Positions 20,786-29,662 of a stretch of DNA of 64,000 bases are shown one piece after another. This DNA comes from JBATTK01 sp049670505 (GTDB lineage: Bacteria > Bacteroidota > Bacteroidia > Flavobacteriales > Flavobacteriaceae). The notes under the pieces were generated by a model. That model did no database searches. It had not been told where the DNA came from and saw only the letters and a list, made by a program, of their open reading frames with translations. Every line of letters starts with the position of its first letter. Within the stretch, counting starts at the first letter, position 1. The translations under genes were made by a program, and so were the position numbers. Location of the stretch: contig JBATTK010000133.1 in the NCBI GenBank assembly GCA_049670505.1, positions 1 through 64,000 on the forward strand. The letters run 5' to 3'.

Positions 20786-22252
20786 ATGGAACAGATAAAG
20801 GAACAACCCCAAGTACAAAATTTTATCGACGGAAACTTTGAGAGAAATGGTCACACCGCCATGGATGTTATTAGTCCGGTCGATGGTAGTATTATATCTT
20901 CCCTTCCCCTTTCTACCTATAAAGATGTAGATAAAGCGGTACAAGTGGCAAATAAGGCGTATCCGGAATGGTCCTCGAAAACACTAAAGGAACGTGTTCA
21001 GATATTTTTTAAATATCGGACCCTTTTGGAAGAACATATGGATGAACTGACCAAGTTGGTGCAATTGGAAAATGGTAAAACCTATGGGGAAGCAAAAGCA
21101 GAGGTTGAAAAGAGCATTGAATTGTGCGAATTTGCCGTGTCCATGCCGCAAATTGTAGTGAATGAAATTCAAGAAGTGAGCAAGGGTGTGGAATGCAGGA
21201 TCGAACGAAAACCTTTGGGGGTGGTTGCCTGTATAACCCCTTTTAACTTTCCTAATATGGTGCCGCACTGGACCATGCCAAACGCTTTGGTTTTGGGGAA
21301 TACAATGGTGATGAAGCCCTCCGAACTTGTTCCGTTGAGTACCATGCGTATGGCGGCATTGCTCAAGGAAGCGGGTTTGCCAGACGGGGTCTTTAATATT
21401 GTAAATGGCGGTAAGGAAGTGGTAGAGGCAATTTGCGACCACCCAAAGATTCAGGCCGTTTCCTTTGTAGGATCCACTAAAGTTGCAAAAATTGTCTATC
21501 AGCGTGCTACTTCCTCCCTCAAAAGATGTGTCGCCTTGGGCGGGGCAAAAAACCACTTGTTGGTACTGCCGGACGCCAACCCCGAAATGACGGCATCCAA
21601 TGTAGTGGCATCTATGTCCGGTTGTGCAGGTCAGCGTTGTATGGCCGCTTCCGTAATGGTAGGTGTAGATAAAGTTCAGCATATTATTGATAGGATGGTA
21701 GAAGAGACCAAGAAGATAGTACCGGGAGAAAATTTGGGTTCTGTAATAAGTGCCGAAGCAAAGGCCAGAATAGAGCGGTATATCACCGAAGCTGAAAATA
21801 ATGGTGCCCAGATATTGGTCGATGGTAGAAATACTGCTGTTCATGGAAAAGAAGGAGGTTTTTACGTAGGGCCTACCATCATAGATTATGTAACCACGGA
21901 TATGTCCGTAGCACGGGAGGAAATTTTTGGGCCCGTAATCTCCATTATCCGGGCCAAGAATTTGGATGAGGCCATTGAAATTGAAAACGGCTCCAATTAT
22001 GGGAATGCCGCTGCAGTGTTTACGCAAAGCGGCGGATTGGCCAAGCAGGTGATGGAAAGGGCCAGTGCCGGAATGATCGGCGTAAATATTGGCGTACCCG
22101 TTCCCCGCGAACCCTTTTCTTTTGGTGGCTGGAACGAATCCAAGTTTGGTGTCGGCGATATTACCGGAAGAAGCTCCATAGAATTTTGGACGCAGAATAA
22201 AAAGACCACCACCAAGTGGAACCCGGAAGCGCAGATCAATTGGATGAGTTAA
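20786..22252 (+). CDS. mmsA: CoA-acylating (methyl)malonate-semialdehyde dehydrogenase
   Basis: The 488-residue aldehyde dehydrogenase has the MMSDH subfamily active site SGCAGQRCMAAS (catalytic Cys about 285), which lacks the general-base Glu of ordinary ALDHs and uses CoA as acyl acceptor. The Rossmann segment VSFVGSTKVA (about 228) and the C-terminal GDITGRSSIEFWT are present. It would convert malonate semialdehyde (from beta-alanine) to acetyl-CoA and CO2, or the methyl analogue from thymine to propionyl-CoA. It is followed by the aminotransferase that would make this substrate, so context supports the last step of pyrimidine breakdown; a role in valine catabolism is also possible. Confidence 0.88.
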   Translation: MEQIKEQPQVQNFIDGNFERNGHTAMDVISPVDGSIISSLPLSTYKDVDKAVQVANKAYPEWSSKTLKERVQIFFKYRTLLEEHMDELTKLVQLENGKTYGEAKAEVEKSIELCEFAVSMPQIVVNEIQEVSKGVECRIERKPLGVVACITPFNFPNMVPHWTMPNALVLGNTMVMKPSELVPLSTMRMAALLKEAGLPDGVFNIVNGGKEVVEAICDHPKIQAVSFVGSTKVAKIVYQRATSSLKRCVALGGAKNHLLVLPDANPEMTASNVVASMSGCAGQRCMAASVMVGVDKVQHIIDRMVEETKKIVPGENLGSVISAEAKARIERYITEAENNGAQILVDGRNTAVHGKEGGFYVGPTIIDYVTTDMSVAREEIFGPVISIIRAKNLDEAIEIENGSNYGNAAAVFTQSGGLAKQVMERASAGMIGVNIGVPVPREPFSFGGWNESKFGVGDITGRSSIEFWTQNKKTTTKWNPEAQINWMS

Positions 22253-22262
22253 TGTTCACAAT

Positions 22263-22332
22263 AGTTCTCAGTTAGTAATTGGCAGTTGGCAGCCGGTGTA
22301 ATCTACCTCCTGCCTACTGAAGACTGTTACTG
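22263..22332. repeat. Degenerate heptamer tract between mmsA and the aminotransferase
   Basis: The sequence falls into successive 7-base units: AGTTCTC, AGTTAGT, AATTGGC, AGTTGGC, AGCCGGT, GTAATCT, ACCTCCT, GCCTACT, GAAGACT, GTTACTG. The first five share A-x-T-x positions; later units drift to xxxxACT. It is a weak member of the heptamer family seen elsewhere in the window. Confidence 0.45.
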
Positions 22333-22355
22333 CCGATAGGCTTTCTAAAATATGG

Positions 22356-23729
22356 ATGAAGCGTAATACTATTGAATATGAACCTAAATTTAAGTATGTG
22401 AATAATAAAATAGTACAGAACAATCTAGACTATACGCTATTCTCTTGGGCAAAACAAGGGGGACTAAACCCTATAAATGCGCATCGTGCCAAGGGGTGTT
22501 ATATTTTTGATCGGGAAGGAAAAAAATACCTGGACTTCTCCTCACAGTTGATGAATGTTAATATTGGACATGGCAATCAGCGTATCACGACGGCAGTAGC
22601 AAAGCAAATGGAAGATCTGAGTTACGTATATCCTGGCATGGCTACCGAAGTCAGAGGTGTTCTGGGAAAGAAAATCGCTGAGATTACACCGGGAAACCTT
22701 ACCAAGACTTTTTTTACACTTGGAGGTGCAGAGGCGGTAGAGAATGCCATTAAACTAGCTCGGATATATTCCAAAAGGCACAAAATTATTGGTCATTATC
22801 GTTCGTATCATGGAGCCACTTACGGGGCTATGTCCGCAGGGGGAGATCCCCGGAAGTTTGCTATGGATGATCAGGCCGTAAATAATTTTGTCCATGTGGA
22901 GAACCCTTATTTCTATAGATGCCCTTGGAATTCCGCTACTTTGGAAGAATGTGGGGAACGAGCTGCGGCCCATTTGGAAAGGGTCATACAATTTGAAAAT
23001 CCGGATGCGATCGCGGCCATTTTGTTCGAGGGGGAATCCGGCTCTTCGGGATGCATAAAGTATCCTCCGATGTACCTTAAAAAAGTTCGAAAAATCTGTG
23101 ACCGATATGGCATACTGCTGATTATAGACGAAACCATGAGTGGTTTTGGAAGGACAGGAAAAATGTTCGGTATAGACCATCACGAAGTAAGTCCGGATAT
23201 CATGTGTATGGCCAAGGGCCTAACCTCGGGCTACCTTCCCTTGGGAGCTATGACCGTTACAGATACCATCGCCGATCATTTTAACGATCATCCAATGCTT
23301 TTAGGGCTTACCTATTCCGCCCATCCGGTTTCCTGTGCCGCTGCCATAGAAAATATAAAGATTATAGAAGAGGAGGATTTGGCAAATAGGGCGGCCCAAA
23401 CCGGAAAATACATAGAAGAAGAGGTAGAAAAATTAAAAGAAAGACATCCGTCAATAGGCGATTTTAGGAATACAGGTTTGCTAGGTTGTATTGAGCTGGT
23501 TAAAAACAGAAAAACCAAAGAACCTACAACACCATGGAATGCCAAGCCAAATCAGATGGAGGCAACCCTTAAAATGGCATCTAAAATCAGGGAATTGGGG
23601 ATGTTTACATTTGTGAGATGGAATTGGATTTTTATTGCACCTCCCCTAAATGTTAGTACCGATGAAGTCGATGAAGGCCTTGGAATCGTTTCACAAGCTG
23701 TTGCCATTGCCGATCAATATTGCAATTGA
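22356..23729 (+). CDS. Class III aminotransferase, probable beta-alanine (omega-amino acid) aminotransferase
   Basis: The 457-residue PLP enzyme of fold type I, class III, has the subgroup motif LTKTFFTLGGAEAVENAIKL (about 110-129), LIIDETMSGFGRTGKMF (about 254-270) with the PLP-contacting Asp, and the PLP lysine in MAKGLTSGYLPLGAM (Lys about 287). Class III enzymes act on omega-amino groups. Between a semialdehyde dehydrogenase and pyrimidine-degrading enzymes, the likely reaction is beta-alanine (or 3-aminoisobutyrate) to malonate semialdehyde. The amino acceptor (pyruvate or 2-oxoglutarate) cannot be told. The permease start follows 2 bp after the stop. Confidence 0.85.
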   Translation: MKRNTIEYEPKFKYVNNKIVQNNLDYTLFSWAKQGGLNPINAHRAKGCYIFDREGKKYLDFSSQLMNVNIGHGNQRITTAVAKQMEDLSYVYPGMATEVRGVLGKKIAEITPGNLTKTFFTLGGAEAVENAIKLARIYSKRHKIIGHYRSYHGATYGAMSAGGDPRKFAMDDQAVNNFVHVENPYFYRCPWNSATLEECGERAAAHLERVIQFENPDAIAAILFEGESGSSGCIKYPPMYLKKVRKICDRYGILLIIDETMSGFGRTGKMFGIDHHEVSPDIMCMAKGLTSGYLPLGAMTVTDTIADHFNDHPMLLGLTYSAHPVSCAAAIENIKIIEEEDLANRAAQTGKYIEEEVEKLKERHPSIGDFRNTGLLGCIELVKNRKTKEPTTPWNAKPNQMEATLKMASKIRELGMFTFVRWNWIFIAPPLNVSTDEVDEGLGIVSQAVAIADQYCN

Positions 23730-23731
23730 AT

Positions 23732-25435
23732 ATGAGCGAAGATATTGTTGAATTAAAGGAAGATGTTTCCCAATCACCCCTATACAGCGGTGATCTTGCT
23801 CCCGTACCACTTGCACAACGTACCTGGAGCAAATGGCATTTAGCAGCTATCTGGGTAGGTATGGCGGTTTGTATCCCTACCTATTTATTGGCTTCATACA
23901 TGATTAAAACCGGATTGAATTGGTATGAGGCACTGTTGATCATAGGTTTGGCCAATCTGATTATTACCATACCCATGGTCCTCAATGGGCATGCCGGAGT
24001 AAAGTACGGAATTCCTTTTCCCGTAATAGGCCGAGCGGTTTTTGGGATAAAAGGTATACATCTGGCCTCGATAACAAGGGGAATTATAGCCTGTGGCTGG
24101 TTCGGGGTACAAACTTGGATCGGAGGTTTGGCCATCTATGCTATTTTCAATGCGGTTACAGGAACCCAAGGAGAACTGGGGCTGTCCCTTGGTAAGTTTA
24201 TAGGCTTTATTATTTTTTGGTTTATCAATATCTACTTTATCTGGAAAGGCACGGAGAGCATCAAATGGTTGGAAGCCTATTCCGCCCCGATCCTTGTCGC
24301 TATGGGATTGGCATTGATATGGTGGGGCTATGATCAAGCGGATGGTTTTTCCATTGTACTGCAACAAAGTGATCAATTGGAGAGACCGGCCGCTACATTT
24401 TCGACCGAAAACGGAAATACCTATCTATACCTGAACGCCCTTAAAAATAAAGATGGGAGTATCAAGGTAAATGATTACAAATTACTAATGCCCAATGGTG
24501 ACGGAAAATGGAAACCCTATACTTCGGAGCCCATAGCCGTTGATCGATTTTTACATGAAGCATCGGTATCCAGGGAACAAAGCTTGCAAGTTCAATTTAG
24601 AAATACAGAGACCGAACGCCCTATACTTTCGAGTATTGTTACGGCTTCTTTTTTGAATGCCGATGCAGGCGCCGGTTCCAAACTATGGAGCTATCTGTTA
24701 TGGCTTACCGCCATGGTAGGTTTTTGGGCTACGATGTCCATAAGCATTGCGGATATAACTCGATATGCTAAAACACAAAAAGATCAGATTGCCGGCCAGT
24801 TTATTGGTCTGCCGGGAACCATGATGCTCTATTCCTTTGTCGGGATTTTTGTTACCTGCGCGGCGGTAATCAACTTTAAAAACGTACTTATTGCAGATGA
24901 TGCGCCATGGGACCCCGTTTCCCTTATAGCGAATTTTGAAAATCCGATCGTGATCGTCATTGCCCAGATATTTTTGTTGATCGCTACGCTCAGTACCAAT
25001 ATTGCAGCGAATGTAATTGCACCGGCAAATGCTTTTTCAAATGTATTCCCAAAAAAGATAAGCTTTAGAATGGGCGGCGTCATAACGGGAATCATTGGTA
25101 TAGTAATAGCGCCATGGTGGTTGTTGAATGAAATATCGGGTTTTCTAATTTTTGTAAGCGGATTATTAGGACCGGTGCTGGGAATCTTAATTGTAGATTA
25201 TTTTGTAGTGCGAAAGAAGAACCTTGCCCTGGCAGAGTTGTATAAGGAAAATGGAACGTATTCCTACGGGAAATTAGGGGTTAATTGGGCTGCTATGATA
25301 GCGCTCTTCACCGGTGTGTTTTTGGCCCTTATCGGTTACTGGGTGCCACAACTTAATTTTCTGTATTCCCTTTCATGGTTTACCGGATTTATTATTTCTT
25401 CCGTATTGTATTATATATTAATGATAAAAAAATAA
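23732..25435 (+). CDS. NCS1 family nucleobase permease with an inserted soluble domain
   Basis: ATG 23732 follows 2 bp after the previous stop; an in-frame TTG at 23720 overlaps that gene and is rejected. The 567-residue protein matches NCS1 cation/nucleobase symporters: PLAQRTWSKWHLAAIWVGM (about 26-44), GIPFPVIGRAVFG, ACGWFGVQTWIGG (about 117-129), LTAMVGFWATMSISI (about 323-337), DYFVVRK. It probably imports uracil or thymine for the pathway. Typical NCS1 proteins are 420-500 residues; the excess is a hydrophilic, strand-rich insertion (about 212-315, e.g. NGNTYLYLNALKNKDGS) between the helix ending GLALIWWGYDQ and the LTAMVGFW helix. Confidence 0.88.
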   Translation: MSEDIVELKEDVSQSPLYSGDLAPVPLAQRTWSKWHLAAIWVGMAVCIPTYLLASYMIKTGLNWYEALLIIGLANLIITIPMVLNGHAGVKYGIPFPVIGRAVFGIKGIHLASITRGIIACGWFGVQTWIGGLAIYAIFNAVTGTQGELGLSLGKFIGFIIFWFINIYFIWKGTESIKWLEAYSAPILVAMGLALIWWGYDQADGFSIVLQQSDQLERPAATFSTENGNTYLYLNALKNKDGSIKVNDYKLLMPNGDGKWKPYTSEPIAVDRFLHEASVSREQSLQVQFRNTETERPILSSIVTASFLNADAGAGSKLWSYLLWLTAMVGFWATMSISIADITRYAKTQKDQIAGQFIGLPGTMMLYSFVGIFVTCAAVINFKNVLIADDAPWDPVSLIANFENPIVIVIAQIFLLIATLSTNIAANVIAPANAFSNVFPKKISFRMGGVITGIIGIVIAPWWLLNEISGFLIFVSGLLGPVLGILIVDYFVVRKKNLALAELYKENGTYSYGKLGVNWAAMIALFTGVFLALIGYWVPQLNFLYSLSWFTGFIISSVLYYILMIKK

Positions 25436-25436
25436 G

Positions 25437-26819
25437 ATGTCGATTTTAATTAAAAATGGTACGGTGGTTACGGCTTCGGAAAGTTACATCGCCGATGTAT
25501 ATACCAAAGGTGAAAAAATAATAGCTATTGGAAAAGATTTGAATTTCGAAGCGGATCGGATTATTGATGCTACGGATAAATTGGTACTTCCTGGCGGTAT
25601 CGATCCGCATGTGCATTTAGATATGCCCTTTATGGGCACTTATTCCAGCGATGATTATGAAACAGGAACCCGTGCGGCCCTTCATGGGGGAACCACCATG
25701 GTGATAGATTTTATATTGCAGACCCAAGGGGATACTTTGGCGAATGCATTAAAAACTTGGCAACAAAAATCCAAAGGCAAGGCAATCGGCGACTACTCCT
25801 ATCATATGGCAGTGACGGATTTTAATGATTCGGTCGCCAAGGAAGTAGCGCATATGATCAACGAGGAAGGCATTACCTCCTTTAAAACCTTTATGGCCTA
25901 TAAGGGAGCGCTAATGATAGATGATGGACAAATGGTGCAACTCATGAAGGTGGTTAAAAAACATGGCGGTCTAGTGACCGTTCATGCAACGAACGGCGAT
26001 ATGATCGACTCCTTGGTTGCCAAGAACAGGGCCGAAGGAAATCTGTCTCCCTTGTACCATTACTTATCCCAACCAGAGGTTACTGAAGCGGAGGCCTCTG
26101 CTAGATTCGCGGATATGCTCCATTATACGGACTGTCCGGGATACATTGTGCATATGACTTGTGAAGGGGCGCTTAACGCCGTTAGGAAAGCAACACAACG
26201 AAATCAAAAGGTGTTCGTAGAAACCTGTACCCAATATTTGTTATTAGATGCTTCCCTATATGAAAAGGATTTTGAAGGCGCCAAATGGGTGATGAGTCCA
26301 CCCCTTCGGGAGAAAAAAGATCAGACAGCCTTATGGTCGGGAATTAATCAAGGTTTGGTACAGGTGGTGGGTACCGATCATTGCCCCTTTACGTGGGAAC
26401 AGAAAAAAATGGGAAAGGATGATTTTTCCAAGATTCCTAACGGCCATCCGGCTATAGAACACCGTATGGAATTGCTGTACTCCGAGGGAGTGCATCAAGG
26501 AAAAATATCGCTCACAAAATTTGTTGAGCTAAGCGCTACCAATGCCGCAAAAATATTTGGGATGTATCCCAGAAAAGGAACCATTGCCATTGGGTCAGAT
26601 GCGGATCTGGTCGTGTTCAACCCTAAAAAGGAACATGCCATTTCTGTAGAGACCCACCATATGAATTGTGATTATTCCGCTTATGAAGGAAAAAAAGTGA
26701 TGGGTAAAACCGAAAGCGTTATTTTAAGGGGCCAAGTGGCTATAGAAAATGGAGAATGTAAGCTTAAGGCCGGCCATGGTGAATTTATCTCTAGAAATAA
26801 AGTATCAAAGGTGATATAA
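25437..26819 (+). CDS. hydA: Dihydropyrimidinase (D-hydantoinase family)
   Basis: The 460-residue amidohydrolase carries the metal-site signatures of the family: GGIDPHVHLDMPFMG (about 53-67) for the paired histidines, SFKTFMAYKG (about 147) with the lysine expected to be carbamylated, TVHATNG and VHMTCEGAL histidines, and GTDHCPF (about 312) with the metal Asp. It opens 5,6-dihydrouracil or dihydrothymine to the N-carbamoyl-beta-amino acid. The start codon lies 1 bp after the permease stop, so the two are translationally linked. Confidence 0.93.
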   Translation: MSILIKNGTVVTASESYIADVYTKGEKIIAIGKDLNFEADRIIDATDKLVLPGGIDPHVHLDMPFMGTYSSDDYETGTRAALHGGTTMVIDFILQTQGDTLANALKTWQQKSKGKAIGDYSYHMAVTDFNDSVAKEVAHMINEEGITSFKTFMAYKGALMIDDGQMVQLMKVVKKHGGLVTVHATNGDMIDSLVAKNRAEGNLSPLYHYLSQPEVTEAEASARFADMLHYTDCPGYIVHMTCEGALNAVRKATQRNQKVFVETCTQYLLLDASLYEKDFEGAKWVMSPPLREKKDQTALWSGINQGLVQVVGTDHCPFTWEQKKMGKDDFSKIPNGHPAIEHRMELLYSEGVHQGKISLTKFVELSATNAAKIFGMYPRKGTIAIGSDADLVVFNPKKEHAISVETHHMNCDYSAYEGKKVMGKTESVILRGQVAIENGECKLKAGHGEFISRNKVSKVI

Positions 26820-26825
26820 ATTATG

Positions 26826-26916
26826 AGTTAAGAATTAAGAGTTAAGAGTTAAGAATTAAGAGTTAGGAGTTATGAGTTAGGAGTTATGAGTTAGGAATTA
26901 AGAGTTATGAGTTACG
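26826..26916 (+). repeat. Heptamer array, 13 units of AGTTANG type
   Basis: Thirteen uninterrupted 7-base units fill 91 bp: AGTTAAG, AATTAAG, AGTTAAG, AGTTAAG, AATTAAG, AGTTAGG, AGTTATG, AGTTAGG, AGTTATG, AGTTAGG, AATTAAG, AGTTATG, AGTTACG. It lies between hydA and the four-helix-bundle gene. The same unit in reverse orientation (AACTCAT) bounds the other side of that gene. Confidence 0.9.
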
Positions 26917-27024
26917 AAACAGAAAAACGGAACTGAAAGGAAAAGTATCATAGCTGATAAAACATACAGTTTTGCTTTAAAAATCATAGCGATTTATAAA
27001 GATTTAAATAATGAAAAGGAATTT

Positions 27025-27297
27025 TTGCTTTCCAAACAAATTCTTAAATCAGGGACTTCAATAGGGGCCAATGTGAATGAGGCTATAGCTGCGGTTTCAA
27101 AAAAGGATTTTGTAAACAAACTTGGGATTTCTTTGAAAGAAGCTAGGGAAACAATGTATTGGTTAAACCTTTTAAAGGATAGTGGTTATATCGATAATGA
27201 AAAGTTTAAAAATATGAATGCCGAATGTGATGAGATAATTAGAATTTTAAGTAGCATCATTCTCACCACCAAAGAACGCTATTTAACTCATAATTAA
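27025..27297 (+). CDS. Four-helix-bundle (23S rRNA IVS-type) protein, start codon unresolved
   Basis: LSKQILKSGTSIGANVNEA and the C-terminal CDEIIRILSSIILTTKERYL identify the S23/IVP four-helix-bundle family, originally described from 23S rRNA intervening sequences. 27025 is only the first TTG in frame. The family's first helix is encoded upstream in the same frame (SIIADKTYSFALKIIAIYKD, about 26944-27003), but no ATG, GTG or TTG exists there before the stop at 26908. An ATG at 26907 starts MSYETEKRN in another frame and stops at once, so a one-base shift or a non-standard start is possible. The gene splits the pyrimidine cluster and is bracketed by inverted heptamer arrays. Its function is unknown; it may be a pseudogene. 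Confidence 0.6.
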   Translation: MLSKQILKSGTSIGANVNEAIAAVSKKDFVNKLGISLKEARETMYWLNLLKDSGYIDNEKFKNMNAECDEIIRILSSIILTTKERYLTHN

Positions 27298-27319
27298 TAA
27301 TTCAAAACTCATAATTAAA
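27285..27319. repeat. Heptamer array, five units of AACTCAT/AATTAAT type
   Basis: AACTCAT, AATTAAT, AATTCAA, AACTCAT, AATTAAA run without interruption and include the stop codon of the four-helix-bundle gene. AACTCAT is the reverse complement of the AGTTATG unit at 26826-26916 up to rotation, so the two arrays form an inverted pair around the gene. Confidence 0.75.
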
Positions 27320-27325
27320 CAAATT

Positions 27326-28192
27326 ATGCCAAGAAAAGTAAAATCAGGATTGATACAAATGAGTCTTCCCATGACGGAAGGGGAAGGAACCATACAGGAG
27401 ATTATGGATGCCATGTATGACAAGCATATTCCATACATAGAGGAAGCGGGAAAGCAGGGCGTACAGATTTTGTGCTTGCAGGAAATCTTTAACACCCCCT
27501 ATTTCTGTCCCGGTCAAGATAGTAAATGGTATGCATCTGCAGAAGCTGTTCCCGGACCTACCACCGAGAAAATGCAGGTATATGCCAAAAAATACAATAT
27601 GGTCATCATTGTACCTATTTATGAAAAGGAACAGGCCGGAATATTGTATAATACGGCCGCTATTATCGATGCCGATGGCACCTACTTGGGCAAATACCGC
27701 AAAAACCATATTCCCCATACCACAGGATTCTGGGAGAAGTTTTTCTTTAAGCCCGGTAATTTAGGGTATCCCGTTTTTCAAACCAAATATGCAAAAGTGG
27801 GAATCTATATCTGTTATGACCGACATTTTCCCGATGGTGCACGGGTTCTAGGGCTAAACGGCGCCGAAATTGTGTATAACCCTTCCGCTACGGTCGCAGG
27901 ATTGAGCGAATATTTATGGAAACTGGAACAACCTGCCCATGCAGCGGCCAATGGGTATTTTATGGGGTGCATCAATCGTGTCGGGGAAGAAAAACCATGG
28001 AATTTGGGGAAGTTTTACGGACAATCCTATTTTGTGGATCCAAGGGGACAAATATTTGCAGAAGCCTCTAGGGATGACGATGAGTTGTTGGTTGCGGAAT
28101 TTGATCTAGACCTTATCGATGAAGTACGTTCCACGTGGCAGTTTTACAGAGATCGTCGTCCGGAAACCTATGGCAAGCTTACCGAACTTTAA
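27326..28192 (+). CDS. Nitrilase-superfamily amidase, probable beta-ureidopropionase
   Basis: The 288-residue protein has the nitrilase catalytic triad: Glu in LCLQEIFNTPYF (about 49), Lys in GKYRKNHIPH (about 120) and Cys in VGIYICYDRHFPD (about 154). This sequence type resembles N-carbamoylputrescine amidases and the UPB1-type beta-ureidopropionases. Next to dihydropyrimidinase and PreTA the natural substrate is N-carbamoyl-beta-alanine, giving beta-alanine, CO2 and NH3. A carbamoylputrescine amidase is the main alternative, but no agmatine deiminase is nearby. Confidence 0.85.
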   Translation: MPRKVKSGLIQMSLPMTEGEGTIQEIMDAMYDKHIPYIEEAGKQGVQILCLQEIFNTPYFCPGQDSKWYASAEAVPGPTTEKMQVYAKKYNMVIIVPIYEKEQAGILYNTAAIIDADGTYLGKYRKNHIPHTTGFWEKFFFKPGNLGYPVFQTKYAKVGIYICYDRHFPDGARVLGLNGAEIVYNPSATVAGLSEYLWKLEQPAHAAANGYFMGCINRVGEEKPWNLGKFYGQSYFVDPRGQIFAEASRDDDELLVAEFDLDLIDEVRSTWQFYRDRRPETYGKLTEL

Positions 28193-28299
28193 GTGAAGTT
28201 CCGGTAAAATAGAACACATAACTCGGATTAAAATGATAGCCGAGAACAGCTGTCGGCGACAGTCCGGAAGACCATCGTCATCAGCGTTCCTTTAATACA

Positions 28300-28334
28300 A
28301 TCCAAGTACTCATTACTTTGTACTAAATACTAAA
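28300..28334. repeat. Heptamer tract ending at the preT start
   Basis: ATCCAAG, TACTCAT, TACTTTG, TACTAAA, TACTAAA end two bases before the preT ATG (28337). The gap from 28193 otherwise contains only a small hairpin (CTGTC-GGC-GACAG). Confidence 0.55.
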
Positions 28335-28336
28335 TC

Positions 28337-29662
28337 ATGGCAGAATATAAGAGACCCACATCGGAAGAAGAGTTCAAAGAGAACTTCAAACAGAAAAAAC
28401 AGTTGATGAATCCTACCGAAGCCTTTTATGAAAGCTCCCGTTGTTTATTTTGCTATGATGCGCCATGCATACAGGCCTGTCCTACGGGAATAGATATTCC
28501 TTTGTTTATTAAGCAGATTCAGACCGGGAATACAGAAGGCGCGGCAAGGACTATTTTTGATTCCAACTGGTTGGGAAATGCCTGCGGTGTAGTATGTCCT
28601 ACCGGGGTTTTATGTGAGGGTGCCTGTGTCTACAACCATCAAGATGTACCCCCGATCCAAATAGGGAGGCTGCAAAATTATACCACCCATACTACCATAG
28701 ATAAGGACAAACTGCTCTATAGGCCCGGTACACCTATAGGTAAAAAGGTAGCTATTATAGGAGCCGGGCCGGCGGGAATAGCCTGCGCTTGTGAATTACG
28801 GATCCTAGGGGTAGAAGTCGATATTTTTGAGGCAAAGGACAAACCCTCCGGGCTTACCGTTTATGGTATAGCCCCCTATAAGATTACCAATGCCGAAGTG
28901 TTAAAGGAAGTAGCTTACCTGCAACAACAATTGGGATTTAACATCAACTACGAGGCCGCAATTACTTCAAAGGAACAATTAAAGAGGTTGGAAGAGGATT
29001 ATGATGCTATTTTCATGGGTGTCGGATTGGGAAAAACAGCTGCTTTGAAATTAGAAGGGGAAGATATGGAAGGAGTCGTCGGTGCGGTAGAATTCATTGC
29101 CGAACTGCGAATGGAACACCACAGGCTTACCGTACCTGATACGGTAGTGGTTATCGGAGGGGGGAATACGGCCATGGATGCCGCTTCCGAAGCCGCGCGG
29201 ATGGGTGCCAAAAAAGTAGTATTGGCTTATAGAAGGGATAAAGGAGCTATGGGTGCCTATGGCTTTGAATATGATCTGGCCATCAGTGCCGGAGTAGATA
29301 GTCTATTTAATGCCACTCCTCTTGCCATTATTGGGGACGGAAAAGTAACAGCTGTACAGTTTGCGAAAACCGAAATGGTAAACGGTAAACTAAAGGTATT
29401 GGAAAGCAGCGAATTTATAATCGATTGCGACATGGTCATTAAAGCTACCGGACAGGCAAAACAAGGGAGCTTTTATCAATTGGTAGACAAGCTTGAAATT
29501 GATGCCATGACCCGTATTACAGTAAACGATAGCTATCAAACGTCCAATCCACAATATTTTGCGGGTGGTGATGCCGTAAATGGAGGTGCAGAAGTGGTGA
29601 ATGCGGCCTATGAAGGTAAAATGGCGGCTCAAGGAATCCATACATGGTTGATGGATAATTAG
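28337..29662 (+). CDS. preT: NAD-dependent dihydropyrimidine dehydrogenase, subunit PreT
   Basis: The 441-residue flavoprotein resembles the N-terminal part of eukaryotic dihydropyrimidine dehydrogenase and the glutamate synthase small subunit. Cys clusters CLFCYDAPCIQACPTGID (about 38-55) and NACGVVCPTGVLCEGAC bind [4Fe-4S]. The FAD motif is GAGPAGIACACELR (about 142) and the NAD motif VVIGGGNTAMDAAS (about 273); the C terminus has YFAGGDAVNGGAEVVNAAYEGK. It takes electrons from NADH and passes them to PreA. Its last 13 codons are duplicated downstream at 29773-29814. Confidence 0.92.
   Translation: MAEYKRPTSEEEFKENFKQKKQLMNPTEAFYESSRCLFCYDAPCIQACPTGIDIPLFIKQIQTGNTEGAARTIFDSNWLGNACGVVCPTGVLCEGACVYNHQDVPPIQIGRLQNYTTHTTIDKDKLLYRPGTPIGKKVAIIGAGPAGIACACELRILGVEVDIFEAKDKPSGLTVYGIAPYKITNAEVLKEVAYLQQQLGFNINYEAAITSKEQLKRLEEDYDAIFMGVGLGKTAALKLEGEDMEGVVGAVEFIAELRMEHHRLTVPDTVVVIGGGNTAMDAASEAARMGAKKVVLAYRRDKGAMGAYGFEYDLAISAGVDSLFNATPLAIIGDGKVTAVQFAKTEMVNGKLKVLESSEFIIDCDMVIKATGQAKQGSFYQLVDKLEIDAMTRITVNDSYQTSNPQYFAGGDAVNGGAEVVNAAYEGKMAAQGIHTWLMDN

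Noticed and set aside
20984..22027. 347-residue antisense frame opposite mmsA
   Set aside because: It is an open shadow frame inside a well-conserved gene with no family features.
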